From: Planctomycetaceae bacterium
Lineage (GTDB): Bacteria; Planctomycetota; Phycisphaerae; Phycisphaerales; SM1A02
Length of the DNA: 52,776 nt
NCBI GenBank assembly: GCA_002683215.1
Contig: NYSY01000150.1
Span: 1 to 52,776 of the forward strand
Direction of reading: 5' to 3'
Shown: piece by piece, positions 33,254-41,371 of the stretch
How the letters are laid out: every line of letters starts with the position of its first letter
Numbering within the stretch: position 1 is the first letter of the stretch
Notes under the pieces: generated by a model
Databases searched by the model: none
Seen by the model: the letters and a program-made list of their open reading frames with translations, nothing else
Told to the model about the DNA's origin: nothing
Position numbers and translations under genes: made by a program

Positions 33254-34278
33254 CAGTCACGCTCCACGGGTCTTCTCGGGCGGCGTTCCTCGGCTTCGGC
33301 CTGGGCCCGACGGCGCTGCCGTTCCTTGTCCCGCACGGATTGAAGAAGCCGTTCGGCTTCCTCCCGGGTCATTCGCGGTTCGGAGTCCTTCTTCGAATCG
33401 TCCGAGGCTTTCAAAGGAGAAGGCGTCGCTTCCGATTCGTCTTCCTGCTTCGATTCCGATTCCTGCTCGGACTCAGACTCGGACTCGGACTCCTGCTGCT
33501 GGTCGGACTCCTGCTGCTGGTCGGACTCCTGCTGCTGGTCGGACTCCTGCTGCTGGTCGGACTCTTGCTGCTGGTCGGACTCTTGCTGCTGGTCGGACTC
33601 CTGCTGCTGGTCGGATTCCTGCTGCTGGTCGGACTCCTGCTGCTGGTCGGACTCCTGCTGCTGCTGTTGCTGGACCTCCTGAAGGCGTCGAATCAACCGC
33701 GAGGCGAGTTCCGCATTGATTCGGGCATCTCGATTCCGCGGATTTGCGTCGAGGGCGTCCTTGAAGTGTTCGAGCGAGCGTTGGACCCGTTCGATCGTCT
33801 CCTGCATCGCAGTCGGGTCAGTCGCCGGAGTGTCCTGGCCGAGGGACTCGAGTGCCTCCGCGTATCGGGCCGTCCCTTCGTTGTACATCGATCGGGCGGC
33901 GAGATCGGCATCACCGATGCGGGCGGCGCGCTCGAATGCGTCGGCCGCGGCCTGCGGGTCTCCATCGCGATACCGGGCCACGCCGAGGTTGTAGATCGCG
34001 GCGGCCGCCATGGGATCGAGCCGTTCGACTTCGGCCCAGGCGGCGGCGGCATTCCCCCAGTCTTCCGAAGCCATCGACTCGCGTGCTCGCTCGATCGCCG
34101 CCCGGATCTCGGTGGCGGAGCCGGAAGGCGTCTGGTTCGTTCGCTCGGATCCGACCTGGTCCGCCTGGGGAATCGCGGGCCCGTTCGTGGTCGCCATCGA
34201 CGTCGAGATCACGGAAGACAGCCCGAGCGCCGCGAGCAGAACCGTGATTCGAGGGATTGGTCGGCGGTCCGGCGTCAT
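33250..34278 (-). CDS. batC: BatC-like TPR protein with a Gln/Glu/Ser/Asp repeat linker
   Basis: ATG 34278 (overlapping batB's stop by 4 bases) yields 342 residues. A signal peptide (about 10-28) is followed by TPR helices from about 60 to 200 (AAAAWAEVERLDPMAAAAIYNLGVARYRDGDPQAAADAFERAA split over two repeats). Then residues about 209-262 are nine copies of the hexapeptide ESDQQQ, extended by ES and EQ runs to about 275. A charged, very basic C-terminus follows (REEAERLLQSVRDKERQRRR). BatC proteins are TPR proteins with a low-complexity acidic or Gln-rich middle before the conserved basic tail, so the plan fits; the perfect hexapeptide array is unusual. A longer upstream frame is antisense-like low-complexity and rejected. 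Confidence 0.85.
   Translation of the reverse strand: MTPDRRPIPRITVLLAALGLSSVISTSMATTNGPAIPQADQVGSERTNQTPSGSATEIRAAIERARESMASEDWGNAAAAWAEVERLDPMAAAAIYNLGVARYRDGDPQAAADAFERAARIGDADLAARSMYNEGTARYAEALESLGQDTPATDPTAMQETIERVQRSLEHFKDALDANPRNRDARINAELASRLIRRLQEVQQQQQQESDQQQESDQQQESDQQQESDQQQESDQQQESDQQQESDQQQESDQQQESDQQQESESESESEQESESKQEDESEATPSPLKASDDSKKDSEPRMTREEAERLLQSVRDKERQRRRAQAEAEERRPRRPVERDW
33493..33654. repeat. Nine tandem copies of an 18-bp unit inside batC
   Basis: The unit reads CTGCTGCTGGTCGGACTC on the plus strand, repeated nine times without gaps, encoding ESDQQQ on the minus strand. Three copies have single T substitutions (two CTC-TTG, one GGATTC), so it is nearly but not completely homogenised. 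In-frame length (a multiple of 3) means copy-number changes would not break the gene. Confidence 0.97.
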
Positions 34279-35312
34279 GCGGTCATTCTCCCCGATTCGA
34301 CGGGACGTCGCCGACGTTCGCCGACGAGCATCTCCACGATCATCAGCACCAGCGCGATGCCGGCGAACCACTGGAATCGCGGGATCGTCCGACGCGCGGT
34401 GCCTTCGTCGCGATCCCGGAGATCGATGGTGGTGATCCAGTCCGCGAAGAACTCGCCCAGATCGATCAGGCTGGTTCCGGCGGGAACGAAGACGCCGCCG
34501 CCGGCGGCCGCCACCGATTCGAGCAGGGTTGGGTCCATCTTCGACCAGACCTCCTGGTTCTCGTACTGAAGCCAGCCCGGCTGCCCGTCGCGGGACACTG
34601 GAATCCGCCCGCCATCCTCGGAATCTCCGATGCCCACGGTGTAGATGCGAACTCCATGGTCCCGACGGGCGGCTTCGGCCGCCTCGACCGGAAAGCTCCC
34701 CATGTCCTCTCCGTCGGTGAGAATCACGATCGCCTTCCCGCCCGGCTCGTCGTTGCCGAATGCATCGGCGGCGACGCGGATCGCGTCGCCGAGCATCGAG
34801 CCGCCGCGGGTTGCGCTTCGGGGCGTGAGTTCGTCGAGGGCGTCCTTGAACGCGTCGTAGTTCAGGGTCAGGGGACTCTTCATCGCCGCCGTGCCGGCGA
34901 AATCCACGAGTCCGACCCGATCCCCGGTCATCGAGCCGACCGCCTCCTCGATGAGCGAGCGGCTCCGGTCGAGGCGGCTCGGCGTCGCATCCCCGGCGAG
35001 CATGCTTCGCGAGACGTCGACGGCGAAGATCACGTCCATGCCGCCGCCGCGATCGACCTCGACGTAGCGGACACCCCACCTGGGATCCGCGATCGCGAGC
35101 ACCAGGGCCAGCAATGCGAACGTCGCGAGGCCGGCACGGATCGCCGGCCGAAAAAGGCTCACGTGGGGCGCGATCCGGACCAGCATCGGATGCGACGCGA
35201 ACCGGCCGAGGGCCCGGCGTCGGGCGAGAAGTCCGAACGTCGCGACGACGGCCAGCACCGCGACGAGCGCGAGCAGCTTGAAGGCACCGGGATCCTGGAA
35301 GTCGAAGTCCAT
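34275..35312 (-). CDS. batB: BatB-like VWA-domain protein
   Basis: A 345-residue inner-membrane protein: TM segments at about 11-30 and 57-76, then a von Willebrand factor A domain with the MIDAS motif DVSRS at 99-103, the threonine loop near FAGTA and ILTDGED further on, and a final TM near 315-333. This is the BatB plan (two N-terminal TM, VWA, one C-terminal TM). Divalent-cation-dependent protein binding is expected. Overlaps batC's start by 4 bases; a 20-base gap separates it from batA. Confidence 0.92.
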   Translation of the reverse strand: MDFDFQDPGAFKLLALVAVLAVVATFGLLARRRALGRFASHPMLVRIAPHVSLFRPAIRAGLATFALLALVLAIADPRWGVRYVEVDRGGGMDVIFAVDVSRSMLAGDATPSRLDRSRSLIEEAVGSMTGDRVGLVDFAGTAAMKSPLTLNYDAFKDALDELTPRSATRGGSMLGDAIRVAADAFGNDEPGGKAIVILTDGEDMGSFPVEAAEAARRDHGVRIYTVGIGDSEDGGRIPVSRDGQPGWLQYENQEVWSKMDPTLLESVAAAGGGVFVPAGTSLIDLGEFFADWITTIDLRDRDEGTARRTIPRFQWFAGIALVLMIVEMLVGERRRRPVESGRMTA

Positions 35313-35332
35313 GCGTGGTTCGAGGAGAAGGG

Positions 35333-36451
35333 TCAGGGAAGCGTGCGAAAACGAGTGTGGACCAGAAGCTGTTCGCCGGCGAGGAGGGCGAACGCGAGCA
35401 GCAGGAGCGGTGGGATGGTCAACGTGTCGAGCCGAAGCGGTTCGACCGCGAGATCCCGGTAGGAGCGGTAGCGACGTTGCTCGGTCGTGGTCTTCTCGAG
35501 GGCGTCGATCGCCGCGTAGATCTCTCGAAGACTGTCGGTGTCGGTGGCGCGGAAATAGCGACCACCCGTCGCGTCGGCGACCTCGGTCAGGGTCTTCTCG
35601 TCGATCGAGACCCGCTGTCGCGTCGTGATCTGGCGACCGAAGGGATCCTTCATCGGGATCTTCGCCACGCCGTTCGACCCCACGCCGATCGCATAGATGC
35701 GGACATCGAAGGCGTTGGCGATCTCCGCCGCCACCAGGGGGTCGATGTCCCCCGCATTGTTCTCGCCGTCGGTGAGCAGCACGATCACCCGGCTCTTGAT
35801 CCTGCGGCCCGCGTCGTCGTCTCGCTCGTCGAGTTCACGAAGCCGTTCGACCGCGAGGGCGATCGCGTCTCCGATGGCGGTCCCGTCCTCGCTGCGTTCG
35901 GTGGCGATCCGGACTTCGTCCAGAGCGCTCGTGACGTAGGTGTGGTCGAGGGTCAGGGGGCTGACGCTGTCGGCGAAACCGGCGAAGGGGATGAGGCCGA
36001 CGAGGTCGTCCGGACGCCCGGAGAGTTCATCATCACCCTGGATGAAGTCGGTCAGCACCTTCTTGACCGCGGTGAGCCGATCGACGGTTCCGCCGCCGAG
36101 TCGGAAGTCCCGCGCCCGCATGCTTCCCGAACGGTCGATGACCGACTGGATCGCGACGCCTTCGACGAACACCCGGCTTCGCTCGTTCGCCTTGATCGGG
36201 CGGGCCATGCAGATGATGAGCAGGACGATGCCGCCGGTCCGAAGCGAAGGGGGAAGCCAGCGCAGGCGTCGAACCCAGCTGCCGCCGGTGCCCGCGAAGG
36301 TCTCGGTCGAGGCGTGGACGATGCTGGCACGCCGTTGCCAACGTGGAAGCCAGGCGAGCAGGCACAGGGGAAGCAGAAGAAGCCACCAGGCCGATTCGGG
36401 GTGGAATCCGAGTCGCGAGAAGTCGTCGAGGAGGTTCTGAAGGCGGCTCAT
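35333..36451 (-). CDS. batA: BatA-like VWA-domain protein
   Basis: A 372-residue paralogue of the next gene with the same plan: TM at about 20-36 and 72-86, the VWA MIDAS at DRSGS (106-110), VIVLLTDGENNAGDIDP (about 234-250), YAIGVGSNG, and a final TM near 350-366. In canonical BatA the motif is DxSxS; here the first Asp is in VIDRSGS, so it is intact. It precedes batB and follows the DUF4381-like gene with a 4-base overlap. Confidence 0.92.
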   Translation of the reverse strand: MSRLQNLLDDFSRLGFHPESAWWLLLLPLCLLAWLPRWQRRASIVHASTETFAGTGGSWVRRLRWLPPSLRTGGIVLLIICMARPIKANERSRVFVEGVAIQSVIDRSGSMRARDFRLGGGTVDRLTAVKKVLTDFIQGDDELSGRPDDLVGLIPFAGFADSVSPLTLDHTYVTSALDEVRIATERSEDGTAIGDAIALAVERLRELDERDDDAGRRIKSRVIVLLTDGENNAGDIDPLVAAEIANAFDVRIYAIGVGSNGVAKIPMKDPFGRQITTRQRVSIDEKTLTEVADATGGRYFRATDTDSLREIYAAIDALEKTTTEQRRYRSYRDLAVEPLRLDTLTIPPLLLLAFALLAGEQLLVHTRFRTLP

Positions 36452-37614
36452 TCGCGGGCCTCCATGCGTTCAAGCCCGTCCACGGCGCGGTCCAGCGATC
36501 GTCGCCGGCTTCGATCAACGTCGCCGGCCTCGATCGTTCCGGGTTCGACACCGTTCTCCTCGGAGGTCGGAACCGGCTTCGGTCCGATCTCGACGACGAG
36601 ATCGCGAACCTGGTCGAGTGCGTCTTCGCAGACCGTCCGGGCGGGGCGATCGCCGGCGAACTTGACGAGGTCGGCGGTGCGGAGGATCGTCCCCAGCCGG
36701 ATCATCCGGTCTCGGTGCGCGGACTCCATCTCCGGATCTGCACGGGCCGCTTCGATGAATTCCGGCGTGGTTCGCTCGGGGGCGGCGATGCCGAACCGCC
36801 GTTCGACGTACTCCCGCGCGATGTCGGTGAGTCGAGTGAAGAACGGATCGACGCGGGCATCCCGGAGAAGGTCGTCTGAAGCAAGCCGATCGAGTCTCGC
36901 CAACGCCCAGGAATCCGCGGGTTCCGGGGGTGGGACCGTTCGAGGCCGACGTCGCCACCACCAGAGCAGGACCAGCATCGCGAGGAGGCCCGCGACAACG
37001 GCCGCGATCATCCACCAGAACCAGATCGGGAGCGGACTCGGGACTTCGACGGCCGCGGCGATGTCCTGGTGGGATTCGACGTCGGTGTCGAGCCCGGCGA
37101 CCGAGGTGACCATCAGGGTGCGGGCGGGCGTTTGAATGCTCGCACCGCCGAGACCGATCGGGATCGGCGGAAGCTTCTGAGGTCCCGGCTCGAAGGCGCG
37201 GAGCGACAGCCGGCGGGTCGCGGGGGCGTCCTTCGTCTCGGCGCTCGGGATTCGCGGTGATTCGATCACTTCGAAGATCCCGAACTCGGTGCCGGGCGCC
37301 GGAAGGTCCAGCGCCGCGACCTCTTCAGCCGTCGGGGACCCGGGGAGAAGGAAATCGATCAGGATCGGCGCTCCGGTTTCGATCGGCTCGGTTCGAAGGA
37401 TCGCGGTGAGCGTGGTGTCGCCGATCCGGAGCGGCCAGGATTCACCGGCTTCGAGGATCGGAGGTTCTTCGGAGGTCGGCTCGATCGATTGGGAGGGAGA
37501 CGTCGACGCCGGGAGAACCGATGACGTGGTCAAGAGCGCCAGGAGGCAGGCCAGGGCGGCGGGCGTCCGTCGGCCGCTTCGAAGCACGGGACTCGGGAAT
37601 CGAACGCGGATCAT
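36448..37614 (-). CDS. DUF4381/BatD-like membrane protein of the Bat operon
   Basis: A 388-residue protein: signal peptide (about 14-38), a periplasmic beta-rich domain (about 50-175, with ILIDFLLPGSPT and FGIFEVIESP), a TM near 196-220 rich in Trp (LPIWFWWMIAAVVAGLLAM), and a cytosolic helical domain with LTDIAREYVERRFGIAAPERTTPEFIE split across helices. The last part matches the DUF4381 pattern YxxxRF...A...T..E. It lies between the DUF58 and batA genes with 4-base overlaps on both sides, the usual place for this family. Confidence 0.82.
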   Translation of the reverse strand: MIRVRFPSPVLRSGRRTPAALACLLALLTTSSVLPASTSPSQSIEPTSEEPPILEAGESWPLRIGDTTLTAILRTEPIETGAPILIDFLLPGSPTAEEVAALDLPAPGTEFGIFEVIESPRIPSAETKDAPATRRLSLRAFEPGPQKLPPIPIGLGGASIQTPARTLMVTSVAGLDTDVESHQDIAAAVEVPSPLPIWFWWMIAAVVAGLLAMLVLLWWWRRRPRTVPPPEPADSWALARLDRLASDDLLRDARVDPFFTRLTDIAREYVERRFGIAAPERTTPEFIEAARADPEMESAHRDRMIRLGTILRTADLVKFAGDRPARTVCEDALDQVRDLVVEIGPKPVPTSEENGVEPGTIEAGDVDRSRRRSLDRAVDGLERMEARE

Positions 37615-38543
37615 CGAGATCGCCTCCGTTCCCGGCGATGGAAATAGGCGGTGAGGGGCTCGATGAAGTCCTCGCCCGTGTCGATCTCGATCGGGTCGAT
37701 CTTCATGCGGCGGAGGATGTCCCGGCGTCGTTCGTCCCGGGCCGCGGCCGCCTCCTCGAAACGTCTTCGGACTCGTCGGCGTCCGGTGTCGACGAGGCGT
37801 CTTGCCCCGGTCTCGGCGTCGGTGAACTCGACGAGGCCCATGCTCGGGAGTTCCCTTTCCCGGCGATCCTGCACCACCATCGGAACGATGTCGTGCCGTT
37901 GCCGGGCGGCCCGAAGCGGCCGCTCCCAGTCGTGGTCGACGAAATCACTGGCCACGAACACCACGGATCGCTGCCGAAGGACCCGGTCGAGCTCGCGGAT
38001 CGCGGGACCGATCGCGGTGCCGCGGCCTTCCGGCCGAAGGGCGAGCAGCTCCCGCACGATCCGCATCACGTGTTTCGTGCCCTTTCGGGGCGGCACGTAC
38101 TTCTCGACCCGGTCGGTGAATGCGAGGAGCCCGACCTTGTCGTTGTTGAAACTCGCGCTGAACGCGAGCGTCGCGACCAGCTCCGCGACGACGTCCCTTT
38201 TGAACTGCGTGGTGGTTCCGAACGCGAGGGAACCGGAGACGTCCACCGCGAGCATGACGGTCAGCTCCCGCTCCTCGCGGAAGAGCTTGATGTGGGGTTC
38301 GCCCAGTCGGGCGCTCACGTTCCAGTCGATCGATCGGACGTCGTCGCCGATCTGGTAGGGCCGGACCTCCTCGAACTCCATGCCCCGGCCCTTGAAGGCG
38401 GAGTGGTACTGGCCAGCCAGCGCGTCGCTCACCACGTGACGGGTGAGAAGCCTGATCCGTCGGACCCGACGGAGAAGATCCCGTGCATCGTCCTTGGAGG
38501 AAGGATCAACGACCTTCGATGATTTCGTGTGGTCCGGTTTCAC
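37611..38543 (-). CDS. DUF58 domain-containing protein
   Basis: A 310-residue protein of the DUF58/VWA-like family that always accompanies MoxR ATPases. Seen: GQYHSAFKGRGMEFEEVRPYQIGDDVRSIDWN (about 45-75, the hallmark G-x-G-x-E-F-x-x-R-x-Y-x-x-GD-x-x-R-x-IDW), then KLFREERELTVMLAVDVSGSL with MIDAS-like DVSGS near 99-103. Cytosolic, no TM. It has 4-base overlaps with moxR and with the DUF4381-like gene. It likely couples the MoxR ATPase to the membrane VWA proteins. Confidence 0.95.
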   Translation of the reverse strand: MKPDHTKSSKVVDPSSKDDARDLLRRVRRIRLLTRHVVSDALAGQYHSAFKGRGMEFEEVRPYQIGDDVRSIDWNVSARLGEPHIKLFREERELTVMLAVDVSGSLAFGTTTQFKRDVVAELVATLAFSASFNNDKVGLLAFTDRVEKYVPPRKGTKHVMRIVRELLALRPEGRGTAIGPAIRELDRVLRQRSVVFVASDFVDHDWERPLRAARQRHDIVPMVVQDRRERELPSMGLVEFTDAETGARRLVDTGRRRVRRRFEEAAAARDERRRDILRRMKIDPIEIDTGEDFIEPLTAYFHRRERRRSR

Positions 38544-39559
38544 GGGACTGGGACGTGATCGAGCATTTCGGAGATGAGGTCGTCGGCGGTTCTTTCCTCC
38601 GCCTCGGCCTCGTAGGAGAGTCCGAGACGGTGCCGAAGCACGTCGGGGGCCGCATCCTTCACGTCCTGCGGCACCACGTAGCCTCGTCCGGCGAGGAATG
38701 CCCGAGCCTTGGCGACCAGGACCAGGGCGATGGTCGCCCGCGGGGACGCGCCGAAGTCGAGCAGTTCCGCGAACCGAAGGCCGGCCCCGCCGGGTTCCCG
38801 GGTGGCGACGACCAGATCGACGACGTAGTCGCGGATGCGATCGTCGACGTGGATGCGGTCGATCAGCGTGCGGGCGTGGGCGATGTCGGCAGGCTCGATC
38901 ACCGCTTCGACCTCGAGATCGGTGGTGGTCTTCGCCATTCGATCGAGAATCCGACGCTCCTCCTCGCGATCCGGATAGCGGACGACGAGCTTCATGAGGA
39001 AGCGATCGACCTGGGCTTCGGGAAGCGGATAGGTGCCTTCCTGTTCGATCGGATTCTGGGTCGCGAGCACCATGAAGGGGCGGGGGAGCGGGTGCGTCTC
39101 GTCGCCGATGGTGACCTGTCGCTCCTGCATCGCCTCGAGCAGCGCCGACTGAACCTTGGCCGGGGCCCGGTTGATCTCGTCGGCGAGGACGAGATTCGAG
39201 AAGATGGGGCCGGTTTTCACCACGAAGTCGCCCTCGGACGGGCGGTAGACGAGGGTTCCCACGAGGTCCGCGGGCAGCAGGTCGGGGGTGAACTGGATTC
39301 GCTTGAAACCGGTTCGGATGCCGCGGGCCAGACTGGCGATCGCCGTGGTCTTCGCGAGCCCCGGCACCCCTTCGATCAGGAGATGCCCGTTGGCGAGCAG
39401 GCCCACGATCAAACCGTCGAGGAGCTCCTGCTGCCCGACGATGACGCGATGCATCTGCTCCTGCAGTTGCTGGAAGGGACGGCAGGCGGCCGCGACCTCG
39501 GCTTCGAGCCGAGCGGTGTCATCCCGGGTCGGCGGCGACGTGATGGCGGGATCGGACAT
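38540..39559 (-). CDS. moxR: MoxR family AAA+ ATPase
   Basis: A 339-residue AAA+ chaperone-type ATPase that heads the Bat operon. Walker A GVPGLAKT is at 64-71, Walker B LVLADEIN at 123-130 followed by RAPAKVQSALLEAMQE, then the sensor-1 region VLATQNPIEQEGTYPLPEAQ and the C-terminal lid with ARAFLAGRGYVVPQDV. All are diagnostic of MoxR. Related operons in other bacteria have been linked to stress tolerance and maturation of metal-containing periplasmic enzymes, but the target in this organism is unknown. The upstream gap of 218 bases to the divergent gene should contain its promoter; I found no convincing -35/-10 pair. Confidence 0.96.
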   Translation of the reverse strand: MSDPAITSPPTRDDTARLEAEVAAACRPFQQLQEQMHRVIVGQQELLDGLIVGLLANGHLLIEGVPGLAKTTAIASLARGIRTGFKRIQFTPDLLPADLVGTLVYRPSEGDFVVKTGPIFSNLVLADEINRAPAKVQSALLEAMQERQVTIGDETHPLPRPFMVLATQNPIEQEGTYPLPEAQVDRFLMKLVVRYPDREEERRILDRMAKTTTDLEVEAVIEPADIAHARTLIDRIHVDDRIRDYVVDLVVATREPGGAGLRFAELLDFGASPRATIALVLVAKARAFLAGRGYVVPQDVKDAAPDVLRHRLGLSYEAEAEERTADDLISEMLDHVPVP

Positions 39560-39764
39560 GGTGGATCGGCTCGAAAAGGTTGGAAGGTGAGGGTGGATGA
39601 TGCTCGGACGAACGGAAACGCGGTCGCCGCCGAAAATCGTACACCGCGGAGCGATTGACGTTTCAGTCGAAGAGATCGAACCGAAGGTACGATCGAGCCC
39701 GGACGGGGTTCGACGAAGAACGCCGGCCGATCGGGATTTCAGACGAATTCGGAGTTCCTGGCTC

Positions 39765-39771
39765 GAGGAGG
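39765..39771 (+). promoter_or_regulatory. Ribosome-binding site deciding the 39778 start
   Basis: GAGGAGG ends 6 bases before GTG 39778, whereas the in-frame ATG at 39655 has no such site and adds residues with no similarity to the family. Confidence 0.7.
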
Positions 39772-39777
39772 TCTCAC

Positions 39778-40650
39778 GTGCAGATCGGTTGGATCGGATG
39801 CGGCGTCATGGGGGCCTCGATGGCGGGTCACCTTCTCGAAGCGGGGCACGTGCTCCGAATTCACACCCGGACCCGGGCGAAGGCGACGGATCTGCTCGAG
39901 CGTGGAGCCACCTGGGCCGACTCCCCCCGGGATGCCGCCGATTCCGCCGACGTGGCGATCTCCATCGTCGGCTTTCCCGACGACGTCGAAGCGGTGCACC
40001 TCGGGGACACCGGGACGCTCGCGGCCGATCGGCCACCGCCGATTCTGGTCGACATGACGACCAGTGAGCCTGATCTGGCGGTTCGCCTGCATGAAGCCGC
40101 GGCCGCGAGGGGCACCAGTTTTCTCGATGCGCCGGTTTCCGGGGGGGACATCGGAGCGCGTCGCGGAACCCTCTCCATCATGGTCGGCGGCGATGATCCC
40201 GCGGTGGCGGCCGTTCAACCGATCTTCGACGTGCTCGGGGGGACGGTGGTCCACCAGGGCGGGCCCGGAGCCGGTCAGCGGACCAAGATCGTCAATCAGA
40301 TTCTCGTGGCGGCGTCGATGATGGGGGCGGCGGAGGCGGTGCTCTTCGCGACGCGAGCGGGCCTCGATCCACGCCGCGTGCTCGACTCCGTCGCCAGCGG
40401 TGCGGCCGGAAGCTGGACGCTGTCGAATCTGGTGCCTCGGATGCTCGAGGGCGACTTCGAGCCGGGTTTCTTCATCGACCACTTCGTGAAGGACCTCGGC
40501 ATCGCGGTTCGGGAAGCCCGTGGACTCGGGCTCGATCTGCCCGGACTGGCCCTGGCCGAGCGGTTCTATCAAGAAGCTCGACGGGAAGGACTCGGCGCGA
40601 AAGGCACCCAGGCCTTGTTGCTGCTGATGGAAGCTCGTCAGCAAAGTTGA
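39778..40650 (+). CDS. 3-hydroxyisobutyrate dehydrogenase / beta-hydroxyacid dehydrogenase family
   Basis: A 290-residue NAD(P)-dependent enzyme starting at GTG 39778. The Rossmann motif IGCGVMGASMAGHL is at about 6-19. The substrate motif DAPVSGGDIGARRGTLSIMVGG is at about 117-138, and the catalytic-lysine helix GAGQRTKIVNQIL near 163-175. The C-terminal all-helical domain closes the active site, with DLGIAVREA. The family oxidises 3-hydroxyisobutyrate, tartronate semialdehyde or related beta-hydroxyacids; the sequence does not identify which. It is divergent from moxR and not in an obvious pathway cluster. Confidence 0.93.
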   Translation: MQIGWIGCGVMGASMAGHLLEAGHVLRIHTRTRAKATDLLERGATWADSPRDAADSADVAISIVGFPDDVEAVHLGDTGTLAADRPPPILVDMTTSEPDLAVRLHEAAAARGTSFLDAPVSGGDIGARRGTLSIMVGGDDPAVAAVQPIFDVLGGTVVHQGGPGAGQRTKIVNQILVAASMMGAAEAVLFATRAGLDPRRVLDSVASGAAGSWTLSNLVPRMLEGDFEPGFFIDHFVKDLGIAVREARGLGLDLPGLALAERFYQEARREGLGAKGTQALLLLMEARQQS

Positions 40651-40778
40651 GATCTGAGAACCGCCTCCTCGGCCCCGAGAGGGTCGGTTGGGGGAGCAGC
40701 GGGGGTTTTTCCTCCGGTTCGAGGCGGTAAATCCGGGACCAGAGCCATTCGAGTGCTGGAATCCTGCGTCGGGGCTGG

Positions 40779-40784
40779 TACACT
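40779..40784 (+). promoter_or_regulatory. Possible -10 box for the small basic protein
   Basis: TACACT lies 66 bases before ATG 40850, with CTGGAA 17 bases further upstream as a weak -35. The same hexamer TACACT occurs before the operon at 4956. Confidence 0.3.
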
Positions 40785-40849
40785 TCTCGATCCGAGTTTC
40801 GGCCACGAGGTGGCCGGCTTCCAGACGACAGCCTGCCGGACCGAATGCC

Positions 40850-41164
40850 ATGGACCTCGCCCCGTCCTCGACCGTCACCTTCACGATCACCACGCTCCCC
40901 AAGAACGAGCGCGGCCGCAAGACGCTCAATCGGCTCATGAAGATGCAGCCCGAGGTTCAGAAGGGTCTCTCGATGCTGGCTCGTCGGCGTCGGCAGAAGG
41001 ACAACGTCCCGACCAAGCGTGCCGGTCGAATCTGGATCAACCGCAAGAAGCCCACCGCGCTCACCCGCGTCGAGATCGGCGAATCGTTCACGCTTCGCGT
41101 GACGCCGCAGATCATTCCCGACATCAAGAGCGTCGCGGCCTACCTCGAGATGAAGGCCGCCTGA
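40850..41164 (+). CDS. Small, very basic conserved-type hypothetical protein (104 aa)
   Basis: I do not recognise a named family. The product starts with MDLAPSSTVTFTITTLPK and is rich in Lys and Arg: ERGRKTLNRLMKMQPEVQK (about 20-38), LARRRRQKDNVPTKRAGR (about 43-60) and WINRKKPTA. It ends in a hydrophobic beta-like stretch (ESFTLRVTPQIIPDIKSVA). No signal peptide or TM. The charge pattern suggests nucleic-acid or ribosome binding, but this is inference from composition only. ATG 40850 was chosen because upstream in-frame sequence is low in structure and includes the probable promoter. It stands alone with gaps of about 200 bases on both sides. Confidence 0.75.
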   Translation: MDLAPSSTVTFTITTLPKNERGRKTLNRLMKMQPEVQKGLSMLARRRRQKDNVPTKRAGRIWINRKKPTALTRVEIGESFTLRVTPQIIPDIKSVAAYLEMKAA

Positions 41165-41371
41165 TCGCGGTCCGAACGTCGACCTCCGGTCGGCGAATGC
41201 TCGAGCCGACCATCAAGACGATCCGAACTGATCCGGTGGACACCTCAGGTGCCGCCGGATTCGCTGCGCCGTCGATGTTCGAAGTCGGGCGTGGGGTCGA
41301 TCCGACGCGGCGGCCGGGTCGTCGGATTCGGTGGTTGATCCCCGATGCGATCCCGCCGTCTCGAACGATGA

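Noticed and set aside
33493-33654. Possible CRISPR array.
   Set aside because: Units are directly adjacent with no spacers, encode part of BatC in frame, and no cas gene is near.
33160-34569. A plus-strand frame with a LLLLVG repeat.
   Set aside because: It is the antisense reading of the ESDQQQ repeat in batC; the repeat in that frame is a by-product.
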